A stretch of 64,000 bases of DNA from Doryteuthis pealeii (GCA_023376005.1 CM042145.1:101180540-101244539), one strand, 5' to 3'. Positions 1 through 11,107 are shown, numbered from the stretch's first letter. The notes: generated by a model from the sequence alone, not told the origin. Program-made: numbers and translations.

Positions 1-258
1 AACAAGGTCAAGTTCTAAAGCGAGTAGGTTCAACAGGTTTTGAATTCAGAGTTTCCTTCTACCTAGCCGGGTTGCCTAACCACAGGTCTAACAGTGTAGA
101 ACCAGTCTGCCCTTACTATTTTCCATAGCTGGAGGAGGAGTAGGATTCATACCTTTCCTCAAGGTATTAGGCTAAGTGAAAATGCAATTAGCACGTCCAG
201 GATTGAGACTCGGCGCACGCGAGTCATTTCCCATGACTATTTACCATTACACTACGCA
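1..258 (-). mobile_element. SINE-A copy 1 (tRNA-derived), runs off the left edge
   Basis: On the minus strand this begins with a tRNA-like head (A-box-like TAGTGTAATGG, B-box-like GAGTTCAAATCC in better copies). A body follows containing a 'pyrimidine-rich, CTATGGATAAATAGTAGGG' block, and the tail contains GACCTTGTGTCACATCCTGC. Closely similar copies lie at 8405-8682, 33261-33549 and 47190-47474. This copy has several single-base indels against the one at 8405. It is part of the larger duplicated block 1-2660. Confidence 0.75.
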
Positions 259-999
259 CAGCATAATGTCTGATATAGAGATTGTTGGAAAGTAAATACA
301 TAGCATTTCTGGTTCATAATTTTAAGTGTGATTTACTAAATGAAATCTTCCATGATTCAGCTGAGAAATATTGTATCATCTGAATCATTTCAAACGCACA
401 GTGACACTTTTTTTTTTTAAGAGTCTGTTAACCGGGTCATTGCACTGGCAATGGCAACACACTTCCACTTTACAATCAAGTCGTCTTCATCCTCTCTCTT
501 TTCTTGGTTAAATATTTGAACAAATTGTGATATGAATGTATTTACTCAACTCTCCCACCACAGGCAGAATGTGGAATAATGTAGTTTTTTTTTAAAGCAG
601 AGTTTAAATAAAAGAAAAAAAATGCAAACAAGAAGAACAATAAAAAAATAACACATTAAGAATAAAAAAATATATGAAAAACAAAATATATAATAAACCT
701 AAATATATAAGAAAAAATAATTTTATAATCTAATAATATAAATATATAGATAAAAGATTTATTTTGATTGAAGAAAATTTTATATCCCGGGCAATGCCGG
801 TAACTCTGCAAGTTAATATATTATCTGTATGTTTAATTTCTGAGTAAAACTGGACATATATTTAAAGTGTTCAAATTTGATTTTTCGTCAAGCAAATATA
901 CTATATGCTAGCTTAATTTGATTAGCGTCAAGTCCATGAAGATTTAGTAAGCTTAACATATTTTAATTTAAATGTATCAGGCGTCTCGCGTTCCATACG

Positions 1000-1083
1000 T
1001 TTTAAACAAACAAATTCAAGTACCACCGGCAGGCCTGAATAAAATGCCTTCGCGGGCCGTGGTCTGGTGACCCCTGTTGTAGT
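1000..1083 (+). mobile_element. hAT-type transposon end fragment
   Basis: The segment ends ...CGCGGGCCGTGGTCTGGTGACCCCTG. Its reverse complement begins CAGGGGTCACCAGACCACGG, resembling termini of hAT (Tip100/Zaphod-like) elements. The same end recurs at 9440-9500, and an inverted related copy is at 18730-18880. No transposase coding is visible. Family assignment is by terminus resemblance only. Confidence 0.45.
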
Positions 1084-1228
1084 GGTAGTATTTAACTACT
1101 TAACTGGGAGATGAGGAGGTTCCATACCTTTCCCAAGATATTAGTCTGAAAGTGAACGTAATAGCGCAACTGGAGTTTGAACCCGCTTTATTGATGTCAC
1201 AGTCCAGCACGTTAACACTACACAACAG
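1066..1228 (-). mobile_element. Diverged SINE-A-like tRNA-derived SINE
   Basis: Read on the minus strand, it shows a tRNA-like head with a B-box-like GGGTTCAAACTCC, followed by the SINE-A signature of a TTGGGAAAGGTATG block. It is diverged from the main SINE-A family. The duplicated copy is at 9490-9655. Confidence 0.55.
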
Positions 1229-1266
1229 GACTCCTCCCTCAGAAAATCTGGTCCATGAGATGAAAG

Positions 1267-1303
1267 AATTAGTTTAATTTTTTTTTTTTTTTTTTTTTTT
1301 TTT
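1267..1303 (+). repeat. Poly-T tract and CA microsatellite (1573-1594)
   Basis: A T-run of about 35 bases. A (CA)n tract lies at 1573-1594. Both have shorter counterparts in the duplicate block (9698-9719 and 9984-9993), so the difference is repeat-length change after duplication. Confidence 0.8.
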
Positions 1304-2215
1304 AAGAATTCATTGAAATTTGTTTAAATGGTAAACATTTGGATTCTCATATCTATCCCGCAATCAGTTTTATTATTATGATACCAGCTCATCCAAATAA
1401 ATATGGCTGGTCCACACAATACGCCTCACCACTAATAAACAAATCCAGTGTAAGTCATTTGCAGAGCTTATCTTACTTTAATGGTAGTCATCAATGTTGA
1501 TGATAACATTCACAGAGAAATTGGTTCCTTAGATGAGGATGTAACCATCACACTATGGCAGGACATATGTAGACACACACACACACACACACACATCTAT
1601 AAAACAATCATAAATGCTAAAATTCTTATTTATTGGATATGGAGGAGGGTGAGAAATGCCCAGAATGAGTTTTTTAAATTATTAGGTATTATTATTATAA
1701 TGCTCTCATTTATGACTAGAATATAAATATGTGTTAATTAGCACTTAATATCTCTCACTTTTTTTTTTCTATCTCACTGACTATCTAATCATTCAGTCTT
1801 CTCCTTCTGTGCCAAATTCTTCTTAACCATAGTTGTATCATTACTAATGTATGGTTGGCCCACTTGAACTGTGACGGAGAACGAGAAAGGAAAGGGAGCA
1901 AGACATTGTCTTGCCTGCGGTATGGAACTCGCGTCCTCCGCGATAAAAAAAATGCGTTTTGGGCACTGGACGGACGTGAGGTTCCACGGTGTTTGGCTAA
2001 TATGCCCTAAATAACAAGTGAGTCGAGCAGTCAGAGTTAGCAGAAGCAGTCGATGACGAAGCGCTTTTTAAGTAAAGAATGGATTTAGTCGAACAGAACA
2101 AAACTAAATGGAATTGATTTTGAACTGCTAAAGATTATTTCGACTACTACAACTGATATTCCAGCTGCTAGACGAAGAATGTGTTTGAAACACAGAGGGT
2201 CTGACTTGTTGAAAG

Positions 2216-2660
2216 ATGGAGACTCACTTGTTTTTTGGTTCCCCTCGGCGGGAGCTTGTTGACTCGAAGTTCTATTTCGCCCATATATTTCCCCCCTTTT
2301 ATAGAACCCTAACAAAGCACCTAGAGAATAAACTAGATGAGAGCTGGACAAGAATGCTGCATGCAATCTTAAATCTTGGAAATAACACCCCACAAGAAAG
2401 CAGCTGTACAGCCACTTGCCTCCTACTCTCACAAAACATCCGAGTGAGATGAATAATACATGCTGGAGAGCAAGGACGAACTCAATAGTGATGTTCTCCT
2501 GTGGAACCAACACTTCGGCACACCAAGAGAGAGTGTCCAGCAAAAACCTACATTGATAAGCTGCGCGGACACTGGATGCTGCACAGAGAACCTCCCGAGA
2601 GCAATTAATGATAGGGACTGTTGGCGAGAGATTTGTCGCATGGTATATCCACATGTTACT
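2216..2660 (+). pseudogene. Non-LTR retrotransposon reverse transcriptase, C-terminal remnant
   Basis: Frame-shifted plus-strand translation shows fragments typical of the C-terminal tail of LINE reverse transcriptases. RTLTKHLENKLDESWTRMLH is followed by CWRSKDEL..DVLLW, AKTYIDKL (read from the better copy) and PRAINDRDCWRE. Several frameshifts and stops make it dead. There is no RT catalytic domain (5' truncated), as is usual for LINE insertions. The second copy at 10733-11095 is better preserved, and related tails are at 18527-18650 and 32985-33206. The clade is not assignable from this tail alone. Confidence 0.7.
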
Positions 2661-3201
2661 GTGAGGGTGAACACCATCTTGAATTTCACTGTCCTCTTCA
2701 GGTGAGAAAATAAATATTTTGAGTTATGTATTTGAGGTCACTAGATATATAACATATTCCAATAAGATTTAATGTTATGACTACTTGAAATCGAGGAGTG
2801 TATTTCTGCTCAAATGTATAATGCTGAATTGGATCCTTACTTTGTATCCATCAGGTTAACCAAACAATCATTTTTGTTGAACTACATAAAAGTAGACGTC
2901 TAGCTGAAATCTATTTTGTAAAAAAAAAAAAAAAAAAAAAGCTATGACATTTTTACAAGAATTATTTAAGGTTGTGGCTTAGCAGAATACATTGATTGTA
3001 AAACCTTGCAGAGTGTGGGACCCCAAAAGAGGTGTCCTGGATAGAACACTAAAGGAAGATCATGGTATACACTGCTGATAAGACCCAATAAGATCGAAAC
3101 AGCTGTCCAGTGTTCTGCATGTCACACACAGCTGTTACAGAGTTTTTCTGGTCGTGGTATTTAATCTAATTAATTATTATATAAATATATATATATATAT
3201 A

Positions 3202-3265
<64 letters not shown>

Positions 3266-3825
3266 ACACTGATACTGATAGCTTTTTGATTTAGTGTGTC
3301 CTTGAACGCACATATTTGCTTTGAATGAGTCCCCAGAAAAATTTATGGGACCAACTAAAGCCGTTTAACTCCAACCTTGAAACCTATCCTGTGTAATTCC
3401 TTTCTAAGAAACTATTGAAATGTATTTACAGTTAACTTGAAATGGTGAGGGAAGAAAAAAAAAGAAAAGCACTGGGATACATGGATACGATTTTACTGTC
3501 TTTATAGATTTTTGTGCATCAGAGACGCATGACGCATCAGCATATATATATATAATATATATATATTTAGTCCTGATATTCTTTTATTTTTATCCCTCAC
3601 CCTAATTACAAATTCTTAATCATAAATATATTACTCATTTAAGCTCTGTTGAGCAAGTATCGAAATAGTTTAGCTAGTTATTCCTCCACTTAGTTATTAA
3701 TTTCACTATGAAAAAATAAATATACAGACTTTTCATTGCTATCATAATGTTCTGTACTCCTAAAGATCTTTAAATATTCTATTAAACCTCAAGATGCCAA
3801 TATTTACAGCATTTATGGCGTGTGT
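2661..3825. other. AT-rich spacer with microsatellites
   Basis: No gene is supported. It holds an A-run (2921-2940), a compound (TA)n(CA)n microsatellite at about 3181-3263 and a second TA tract at 3541-3567. At 3000-3160 a diverged segment resembles the centre of the inverted-repeat element at 47697-47978 (it shares a GAAACAGCTGT block). Confidence 0.6.
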
Positions 3826-4009
3826 TGGTCAAATGACAGGGTATTGTAATTTGGCTTCAAGAACAAAAGATTTAGAAGATTCCATATTTGTTTATAGTTG
3901 GCAACAAAATAAATATACACTAATTGTCCCAGAGCCTGGTTTTCATCCAAAGATGATACTGTAATATTGGTGGAATTGTAAAAGAGTCCTCTCTTCCTTC
4001 CAAAGAACC
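3826..4009 (+). repeat. Direct repeat pair, unit 1 (partner 4889-5068)
   Basis: About 184 bp beginning GTCAAATGACAGGG and ending near CCTTCCAAAGAACC is repeated at 4889-5068 with high identity. The two units flank the minus-strand Helitron at 4231-4838 and sit next to TA-rich tracts. This looks like a local duplication, or two copies of one unclassified element. Confidence 0.8.
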
Positions 4010-4230
4010 CGCTGTGCTTAAATGGTCACCCAATTAAGATTTGATTTGTGTTACATCCTACTGGTGTGGAGGGGTTAATAAATATGTACATGGTGTTTAA
4101 AAAAATGTTAACATTTCTATGGGAGTTCCTTCAAAATATTTTGATTTTAAAGACAACCTATTCACTATCCCTGTTAACACATTATTGGAATCTTCCTCAC
4201 ATGATGTCCAACATTGAATAATAAATTATA

Positions 4231-4835
4231 CTAGCAAATATATGCACCCTCCGGGCGCACGTATTTAAGTTTTAATGAAATATTATATTAAATTAGAAAG
4301 ACTAATGAAACTAAAAAAGAATGCAGATAAAATGATTTAAAACAGAGGGGGGGGGGTATAATCGAAAAATAGAACAACTTTGAAACTAACTCTTCCATCA
4401 TTTTCCTAATTTAACTACTTAGTTAAAATAGGAAGTAAAGAATACAATTACAGTTATATCTTCTTGTAAATGGATTTCTTTTAAGATTTATCCCCGGAAT
4501 TTTTGCTCATATTCATTAAGATAAAACCAAACAATTAGAAATCAATATTACTAAGCAAATATTTATTAAAGATCAAATTTTAATATCAATATGCAATTAG
4601 ACTTCCCGTTCACACTCCAAAATGCTATTTTGTTTGTATATATAAATACATTGCATGTTATTAGTATGCAGATATGACCAACAGTATTAATAATGTAAAA
4701 CTATTTTATTAATAAATAAGGTTTGAATGAAAATAAAATCATGGAGAATATGACGAAAATAACTAAAGGAATTGTGACTTGAGTAGTAATATAGTTTCGG
4801 TTACAGACAGAAAACACACAATCTCCATTATAATA

Positions 4836-4838
<3 letters not shown>
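4231..4838 (-). mobile_element. Non-autonomous Helitron, family H, copy 1
   Basis: On the minus strand it starts TCTTATTATAATGGAGATTG and ends in a GC-rich hairpin about 9 nt before CTAG (here read as CTAG...TGCACCCTCCGGGCGCA on the plus strand). It is flanked by A on the plus-strand left side and T on the right, the A^T target expected for Helitrons. Length is 608 bp with no coding capacity. It abuts a (TA)n microsatellite at 4839-4874. Sister copies: 15539-16004, 24318-24944, 34506-35159, 35996-36625, 59376-59993. Confidence 0.8.
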
Positions 4839-4884
<46 letters not shown>

Positions 4885-4888
4885 GGGG

Positions 4889-5068
4889 GTCAAATGACAG
4901 GGTTTTGTAATTTGGCTTCAAGAACAAAAGATTTAGAAGATTCCATATTTGTTTATAGTTGGCAAACAAATAAATATACACTAATTGTCCCAGAGCCTGG
5001 TTTTCATCCAAGATGATACTGTATATATGGTGGAATTGTAAAAGAGTCCTCTCTCCTTCCAAAGAACC
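4889..5068 (+). repeat. Direct repeat pair, unit 2
   Basis: Near-identical to 3826-4009, differing by a few indels. See that entry. Confidence 0.8.
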
Positions 5069-5239
5069 AAACAATTGATACAAATAATAGGTACTGCTTC
5101 CAATCAGCAGTCAACAAAAAGCACAATATTTCATCAATACTAAATTGTATGTTTCTTTTTCGTGACCAAGCAAAGATTGTTACTTACAGTTTGGCAAGAA
5201 AGTTTATACTTATCTACCATAGTTACATTTGGATTGATG

Positions 5240-6250
5240 GAGCAATACGTGAGGCATCCGCACTGATAAGTAGAATGAACTGACTGACGCCAGGTCAAGC
5301 GGAGCCTTTGCGAAGTCTAACAAGTCAAAGAGACTAAATCCACATAAAAGCAACAGGAATTTTCATGTATGATAGACAGAGTTGGACAACTTGCCAAAGC
5401 ATACAGACTAGTCAGGATCTCTGCTGAAACAATCTACTGCCCCCCCCCTTCTATCCCAAGTCTGTTAACTCAGAGCTGTTGCTAGCAATAAAAAATTTTT
5501 AAAAGTTTTTTTTTTTTTAAACTATGAGGAGGTGTTGGCACTGAATAAGTAGAGAAAACTTGACTGGCCCCGGTCAAGCGGAACTTACATGGTTAATGAG
5601 CCTTTGGTGAATCTGGCAAGAAAAAAAAGAGGCTGAATTTATCTAAAAGCAACAAGCATTTTAATAAGATAGAGTTGGACAACCAGGCTAAGCATACAGG
5701 CTAGCCATGTTCCCTACAAAGACGATTCACTCTCTACCCAAGTCTGTGTTCAATCAGGGCTGTTGCAGACAATAAAACTATATTTGCTATAATGTGTCAT
5801 TCGAAAGCTTTTATTCACAACAAATCTTTTCAAGGCGGAAAACAGCAGTGTTTGGAGTCAATGACAACCAATTGATGTTAGGATTGCGTATACGGAATTT
5901 TTGAGTAATCGCTCTATCCATTCTATATATCCCAGTAGGTGGTCCAGGTTTCAAAAGAGTACAGGAAAGATGTTAAGACACAGACCCTATATTGAGTCCT
6001 TATGATAATGCCCCATCTGAGCCTTTGGTATTTCTGACAAGACAAAGAGGCTGAATCTATTTAAAAGCAACACGTATTTTCTCCTGATAGACAGAGTTGG
6101 ACAACCAGCCAAAGCGTACAGGCTAGCCATGTTCCCTACAATGACAATTCACTCTCTACCCCCAAATCTGTGTTTAATCGGGGCTGAGGCAGACAATAAA
6201 ACTATATTTGCAATAGTTTTCCGAGGCCTTTTCTTCACAATGTGTGTTTT
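5240..6250 (+). repeat. Three degenerate tandem units of an unclassified, polyA-signal-bearing repeat
   Basis: Units lie at about 5240-5520, 5540-5870 and 5990-6250. Each contains the order 'AAGCAACA...GAGTTGGACAACC...CATACAGGCTAG...CTCTCTACCC...TGTTGCAGACAATAAAA'. Every unit ends with an AATAAA-type signal in a short hairpin-like context, which suggests retroelement 3' ends or LTR-like segments. Identity between units is moderate and lengths vary. No coding was seen. Confidence 0.55.
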
Positions 6251-6484
6251 CTAGACAAAAGAGATAATTTTGCACAATGTAAAAAAAGGACTGAACAATA
6301 AGCATATTATAATAAACTGAAGTGAAAAAAAAAATAAATAAATAAAAAATGAAAAATAAAAAAAATAAAATAAAATCCAAGACACCAATACACCAGATGG
6401 TTTCATCCCACCCACCCCCACTCGTAAAAAATAGATTCAGCATCAATGATGAGAAGAGGTAGTGTAGCTGCAACAGCTAAGAGA

Positions 6485-7115
6485 TGTGAACAGACCAATT
6501 GAAATATTTTCTGTATATAAGGCGTGCTGTAATCACTACTTAAACTTATAGACTAAGCGAGGTCACAATGTGGTTTAAACCTCAGCCAATCAACAGTCCG
6601 CGTACATGGTTAGTTAACTATTTAATCACTGACATTGACAGCCATTCATTCGCACTTTATTCGACATTGATGAACGGACCTGAAACACTAAGGGACACCA
6701 AGGAACAACCAAAGGATCATACCCAACAGTGAGGGATACCAAGGAGCAACCAAATGTTTCTTCACTAAGGATCACACTCTGCTTAACCTAAGGGATCTCT
6801 GCTGGACAGTGCTCTTGCTTGAAGTCTAAGGATGGCCACAAAAAACGCAACAAGCTGAAGCCGGCAGCCTTGAAGGATTGAATGACAAGGCTTGACCTCA
6901 TCCTGATTCTTCCGGTGGATACCGTGAAAATCGGTGGAGAAGACCCTCTTCTGGTTTAGATTAGAAAGAGATTTTTTTAGTCAGATCGGCCAAAGACCAC
7001 GACGGTGGTAAGTCGTGTTACGCACGGTGCCGACTCAATCTGCGCAGGTAGTCTGGTGGGGATTTCAGAATAAAATATGATCTAAGTAAATCAAAGTCTT
7101 GTGTTATTATCTACA
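6485..7115 (+). mobile_element. LTR-like segment with TATA box and polyadenylation signal
   Basis: The segment begins TGTGAACAG and ends TATCTACA. It contains a TATA-like TGTATATAAGG at about 6513 and an AATAAA at about 7069, and its base composition is less AT-rich than its surroundings. These are the parts of a retroviral-type LTR in the right order. No matching 5-bp target duplication is seen around the proposed ends, so the boundaries are uncertain. It could also be the promoter and first part of another retroelement. A short acidic ORF follows at 7158. Confidence 0.35.
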
Positions 7116-7157
7116 AACTACCAATGACACAGGGCTTCTGATAAAGAGAAATCCCCA

Positions 7158-7262
7158 ATGGAAGACCAGACACGAAGTCCCCAAGACGAAGTCCAGACGC
7201 TAAAAGATATGCTAGAAGAGACGCTAGAAGAGACGCTGGAAGAGACGCTGGAAGAAGAATAA
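7158..7262 (+). CDS. Short acidic ORF (34 aa) with ETLE microrepeat after the LTR-like segment
   Basis: The ORF begins MEDQTRSPQDEVQTLKDML and continues with three LEET repeats to a double stop (TAA TAG). The frame is open only from just upstream of the ATG. The repeat is also visible as DNA (the 12-base unit GAAGAGACGCT-A/G). Its position about 40 bp after a candidate LTR would suit the start of a truncated gag, but length and composition are too weak to prove this. It may be non-coding. Confidence 0.2.
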   Translation: MEDQTRSPQDEVQTLKDMLEETLEETLEETLEEE

Positions 7263-7439
7263 TAGAAGTAAGAAAGTAACACATTCTGTAAAGCATACAC
7301 TGCATTCTATGGAGTTCATTGACTAACTGCTGTACTACCATTGACAACACAGCATCAATCAATAACTCACACCTGGTCTAGAGAGCATAAGCCACATTTC
7401 CAGATCTTTTAGGCAGATGAAGTTCATGCGTAGAGATAA

Positions 7440-7580
7440 CATGATTAATTGATTTTAATGCTATTTTAACCCATCTAGGGTTATTTTATGCCTAGAGGTT
7501 AGGGAATTGCATTCATTGTACATCTATATTTACATTATTTGCATAGCTGTTTAAGAGGGTTTTTTTTTTTTTTGCACAGT
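7440..7580 (+). repeat. Repeat F fragment
   Basis: Contains 'AACCCATCTAGGGTTATTTT..GCCTAGAGGTTAGGGAATT'. Related segments lie at 22795-22895 (minus) and 48755-48880 (plus). It resembles the repeat D head in layout (a 'cannot-read' internal part, then ACCCATCTAGGG). Class unknown. Confidence 0.5.
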
Positions 7581-7619
7581 TATATATCAAATATTCCTAT
7601 CTAAAACTAATTTTCAAAC

Positions 7620-7770
7620 AGATCTATTTAACCCATCATAAATGGGACCTTAACAGGTACTACCACTACAGGTCAGAATGGACCTGAGAGTAATAGCAAT
7701 GAAGGGGTATTCTACACTCTCCAGAGATGGAGCCTAACTATGAGATGCAGGACACCCCTTTTTTGGGTGG
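7620..7770 (+). mobile_element. Repeat D fragment
   Basis: Begins TTTAACCCAT..ATGGGACC and carries ACAGGTACTACCACT, then GAATGGACCTGAGAGTAAT and GGGGTATTCTACACTC. The same order occurs at 14966-15120, 26168-26590 (longest), 46530-46815 and, inverted, at 22355-22503 and 63365-63600. It is a dispersed retroposon, probably a SINE, because the 51705-51842 copy has a target duplication. Confidence 0.6.
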
Positions 7771-7942
7771 GTGGTGGGGGTGGGGTCTTAGTCCTCTGCA
7801 GAAGATACAGTAAGTATATTCTAAACCCTACCCACATGGTTCTAAGCAAAGCTTAGTAAATTATGTTTTCCAGTGGTGATGGTTTCTTGCAGTAAGAAAC
7901 TGCAAAACAACCAAACACCCGCCCCCCCCTCAATCTTTCCCC

Positions 7943-8174
7943 TATTTTAGCTCAGTCAGTAGAGTGTCCAGCTGGTTCGATACCGGCCTTCACCAACTTA
8001 GTGTATGATTAGCAGAGGGATCTGTGCAGCAAAGTGAGGAGTTGATGGTAGGTGTGGTGCCCCGACTCAGACGCTAAAAAAAAAACAAACAATCTCCTTG
8101 GTCTAGCGGTAGTGAAAAGGGGATAGACTCTCTGGCTGATACCAACTTTAGGTCACCCCCAATGACTTTACTTA
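7943..8174 (+). mobile_element. SINE-B copy (tRNA-derived)
   Basis: The tRNA-like head TTTTAGCTCAGTCAGTAGAG includes an A box. B-box-like GGTTCGATACCGG follows. The body contains GTGAGGAGTTGATGGTAGGTGTGG, then TCTCCTTGGTCTAGCG and GGGGATAGACTC, and it ends near GACTTTACTTAT. Other copies: 12084, 18000 (minus), 22930, 27907 (minus), 44724, 46159. Confidence 0.8.
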
Positions 8175-8404
8175 TAGTTACTACTACAATTATTACAAAT
8201 AGTCATTTTTTGAGTGATATTACAATATCAGACACAAACCCCCCCAAAAAAAAACAGGCAGTGAAAAAACTAAGCCATTTTATATATTTAACAAAAAATC
8301 ATTAGCAAAGGACAAATCACAAATTAGGATATCAAATCAAAAACTCTAAAGAATCTCTGTTCTTTCTCTCATACACAGTTCAGCATGTCTGATATATATA
8401 TTTA

Positions 8405-8682
8405 CGAACCCCGCCACACGAGCAGGATGTGACACAAGGTCAATTTCTAAAGCGGAGTTCAACAGGTTTGAATTCAGAGTTTTCCTTCTCCTAGACCGGT
8501 TGCCTAACCAAGGTTAAAGAGACCAGCCTGCCCTACTATTTATCCATAGCTGGAGGGAGAGTAGGATTCATACCTTTCCCAAGGGTATTAGCGCTAAGTG
8601 AAATGCAATTAGCACGTCCAGGATTTGAACTCGGGGCGACGAGTCCATTTCCCATGACTTTAACCATTACACTACGCGCAGC
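8405..8682 (-). mobile_element. SINE-A copy 2
   Basis: Full-length minus-strand SINE-A. The head GCGCGTAGTGTAATGGTTAA carries the A box and GAGTTCAAATCC is the B box. The tail GACCTTGTGTCACATCCTGC runs to GGGGTTCG, preceded on the plus strand by a TA-rich run. It is cleaner than copy 1 at 1-258. Confidence 0.85.
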
Positions 8683-9439
8683 ATAATGTCTGATATAGAT
8701 GTTGGAAGAAATACATAGCATTTCTGGTTCATAATTTTAAGTGTGATTTACTAAATGAAAATCTTCCCATGATTCAGCTGAGAAATATTGTATCATCTGA
8801 ATCATTTCAAACGCACAGTGACACTTTTTTTTTTAAAAGTCTGTTAAACCAACATTGGCATTTACTTGGTCATTGCACTGGCAATGGCAAACACACCACT
8901 TATTCAAGTCAGTCTCTCAGTCTCTCTCTTTTTCTTGGTTAAATATTTGAACAAATTGTGATATGAATGTATTTACTCAACTCCCCCACCACAGGCAGAA
9001 TGTGGAATAATGTAGTTTTATTTTTTTTAAAGCAGAGTTTAAATGAAAGAAAAAAAATGCAAACAAGAAGAACAATAAAAAAATAAACAACTTAATAAAA
9101 AAAATATATGAAAAACAAAATACCAATATATAGAAAATTAATTTTATTAATCTATATATAAATATAGATAAAAGATTTATTTTTGAAAACTTTTTATATC
9201 CCGGGCAATGCCGGGTAACTCTGCAAGTTAATATATTATCTGTATGTTTAATTCTGAGTAAACTGGAACATATATTTAAAGTGTTCAAATTTGATTTTCG
9301 TCAAGCAAATATACTATATGCTAGCTTAATTTGATTCCATAGTCAAGTCCATGAAGATTTAGTAAGTTTAACATGATATTTAAATTTAAATGGTATCAGA
9401 CGTCTCGCGTTCCATACGTTTTAACAAACAAATTCAAGT

Positions 9440-9500
9440 ACCACCGGCAGGCCTGATAAAATGCCTTCGCGGGCCGTGGTCTGGTGACCCCTGTTGTAGT
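9440..9500 (+). mobile_element. hAT-type end fragment (duplicate)
   Basis: Same terminus GGTCTGGTGACCCCTG as at 1000-1083, inside the duplicated block. No transposase. Confidence 0.45.
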
Positions 9501-9655
9501 GGTAGTATTTAACTACTTAACTGGGGAGATGAGGAGGTTCATACCTTTCCCAAAGATATTAGTCTGAAAGTGAACGTAATAGTGCAACTGGAGTTTGAAC
9601 CCGCTTATTATGATGTCACAGTCCAGCACGTTAACAACTACACCACAGGACTCCT
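9490..9655 (-). mobile_element. Diverged SINE-A-like element (duplicate)
   Basis: Counterpart of 1066-1228 with the same GGTATGAACCTCC block and B-box-like GGGTTCAAACTCC on the minus strand. Confidence 0.55.
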
Positions 9656-10732
9656 CCCTCAGAAAATCTGGTCCATGAGATGAAAGAATTAGTTTAATTT
9701 TTTTTTTTTTTTTTTTTTTAAAGAAATTCATTGAAATGGTAACATTTGGATTCTCATATCTATCCCCGCAATCAGTTTATTATTATGATACCAGCTCATC
9801 CAAATAAATATGGCTGGTCCCACACAATACACCTCACCACTATAAAACAAATCCCCAGTGTAAGTCATTTGCAAAGCTTATCTTACTTTAATGGTAGTCA
9901 TCAATGTTGATAAACATTACACAAGAGAATTGGTTCCTTAGATGAGGATGTTAACCATCACACTATGGCAGGACATATGTAGACACACACACACTTATCT
10001 ATAAAACAATCTAAATGCTAAAATTCTCATTTATTGGATATGGAGGGGGGGGTGAGAAAATGCCCAGAATGAGTTTTTAAAAATTATTCAGGTATTATTA
10101 TTATAATGCTCTTCATTTATGACTAGAATATAAATATGTGTTAATTAGCACTTAATATCTCTCACTTTTTTTTTTTCCTATCTCACTGACTATCTAATAC
10201 TTCAGTCTTCTCCCTTCTGTGCCACAATTCTTCTTAACTATAGTTGTATCATTACTAATGTATGGTTGGCCCACTTGAACCTGTGACGGAGAACGAGAAA
10301 GGAAAGGGAGCAAGACATTGTCTTGCCTGCCGGTATGGAACTCGCGTCCTCCCGCATACAAAAACAAATGCGTTTTGGGCACTGGACGGACGTGAGGTTC
10401 CACGGATGTGCACGGATGTTTGGCTAATATGCCCATAAAATAACAAGTGAGTCGAACAGTCAGAGTTAGCAGAAGCAGTCGATGACGAAGCGCTTTTCAG
10501 TAAAGAAATGGATTTTAGTCGAACAGAAACAAAACTAAATAGGAAATGTGATTTTGAACTGCTAAAGATTATTTCGACTACGACAACGGATTTTCCAGCT
10601 GCTAGATGAACAATGTGTTGACCAACAGAGGGTCTGACTTGTGAGAAGATGGAGAACTCACTTGTTTTTGGTTCCCCCTCGGCGGGAGCTTGTTGACTCG
10701 AAGTTCTATTTCGCCCCATATATTTTCCCCCC

Positions 10733-11095
10733 TTTTATAGAACCCTAACAAAGCACCTAGAGAATAAACTAGATGAGAGCTGGACAAGAATGCTGCATGC
10801 AATCTTAAATCTTGGAAATAACACCCCACAAGAAAGCAGCTGTACAGCCACTTGCCTCCTATCTCACAAAACATCCGAGTGAGATGAATAATACATGCTG
10901 GAGAAGCAAGGACGAACTCATAAGTGATGTTCTCCTGTGGAAACCAACACTTCGGCACACCAGTGAGAGAGGTCCAGCAAAAACCTACATTGATAAGCTG
11001 CGCGGACACTGGATGCTGCACAGAGAACCTCCCGAGAGCAATTAATGATAGGGACTGTTGGCGAGAGATTGTCATGGATATCCGTGCTAGCATGA
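10733..11095 (+). pseudogene. LINE reverse transcriptase C-terminal remnant, better copy
   Basis: Plus-strand frames give KHLENKLDESWTRMLHAILN, then (10896 onward) CWRSKDELISDVLLWKPT, AKTYIDKL and finally RAINDRDCWREIVMDIRASM before a stop and a TGATGATAA tail. At least two frameshifts separate these blocks. The order and spacing match the tail of non-LTR reverse transcriptases found widely in invertebrates. The polymerase core is absent. A 77-codon stretch beginning at 10812 is open only because of these shifts and is not an independent gene. Confidence 0.75.
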
Positions 11096-11107
11096 CATGA
11101 TGATAAC

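Larger units (their letters stand above)
1..2660 (+). repeat. Segmental direct duplication, copy 1
   Basis: This block is collinear with 8431-11095 over essentially its whole length. Shared content, in order: a minus SINE-A, the 'CATAGCATTTCTGG' spacer, an AT-rich tract, an hAT-like end, a second diverged SINE-A, a long T-run, a CA microsatellite and a LINE reverse transcriptase tail. The copies differ mainly by short indels, many in homopolymers. Copy 1 is cut by the window edge, so its left boundary is unknown. Its right end diverges at the LINE 3' end near 2645-2660. Confidence 0.85.
8431..11095 (+). repeat. Segmental direct duplication, copy 2
   Basis: Collinear with 1-2660 at an offset of about 8.43 kb. 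It has fewer frame-breaking indels in the LINE tail than copy 1 and continues into the LINE 3' end (TGATGATAA at 11098-11106). The 5.8 kb between the copies is not duplicated. Confidence 0.85.

Noticed and set aside
2085..2654. 189-codon minus-strand open frame
   Set aside because: It is antisense to the LINE reverse transcriptase tail on the plus strand, and the duplicate block breaks the frame at several places. No motif.
6485..7115. Firm call of a complete LTR with target duplication
   Set aside because: No matching 5-bp flanks; kept only as an LTR-like segment.
10602..11093. 163- and 154-codon minus-strand frames in the duplicated block
   Set aside because: Antisense shadows of the LINE tail and adjacent repeat; frames differ between the two copies.
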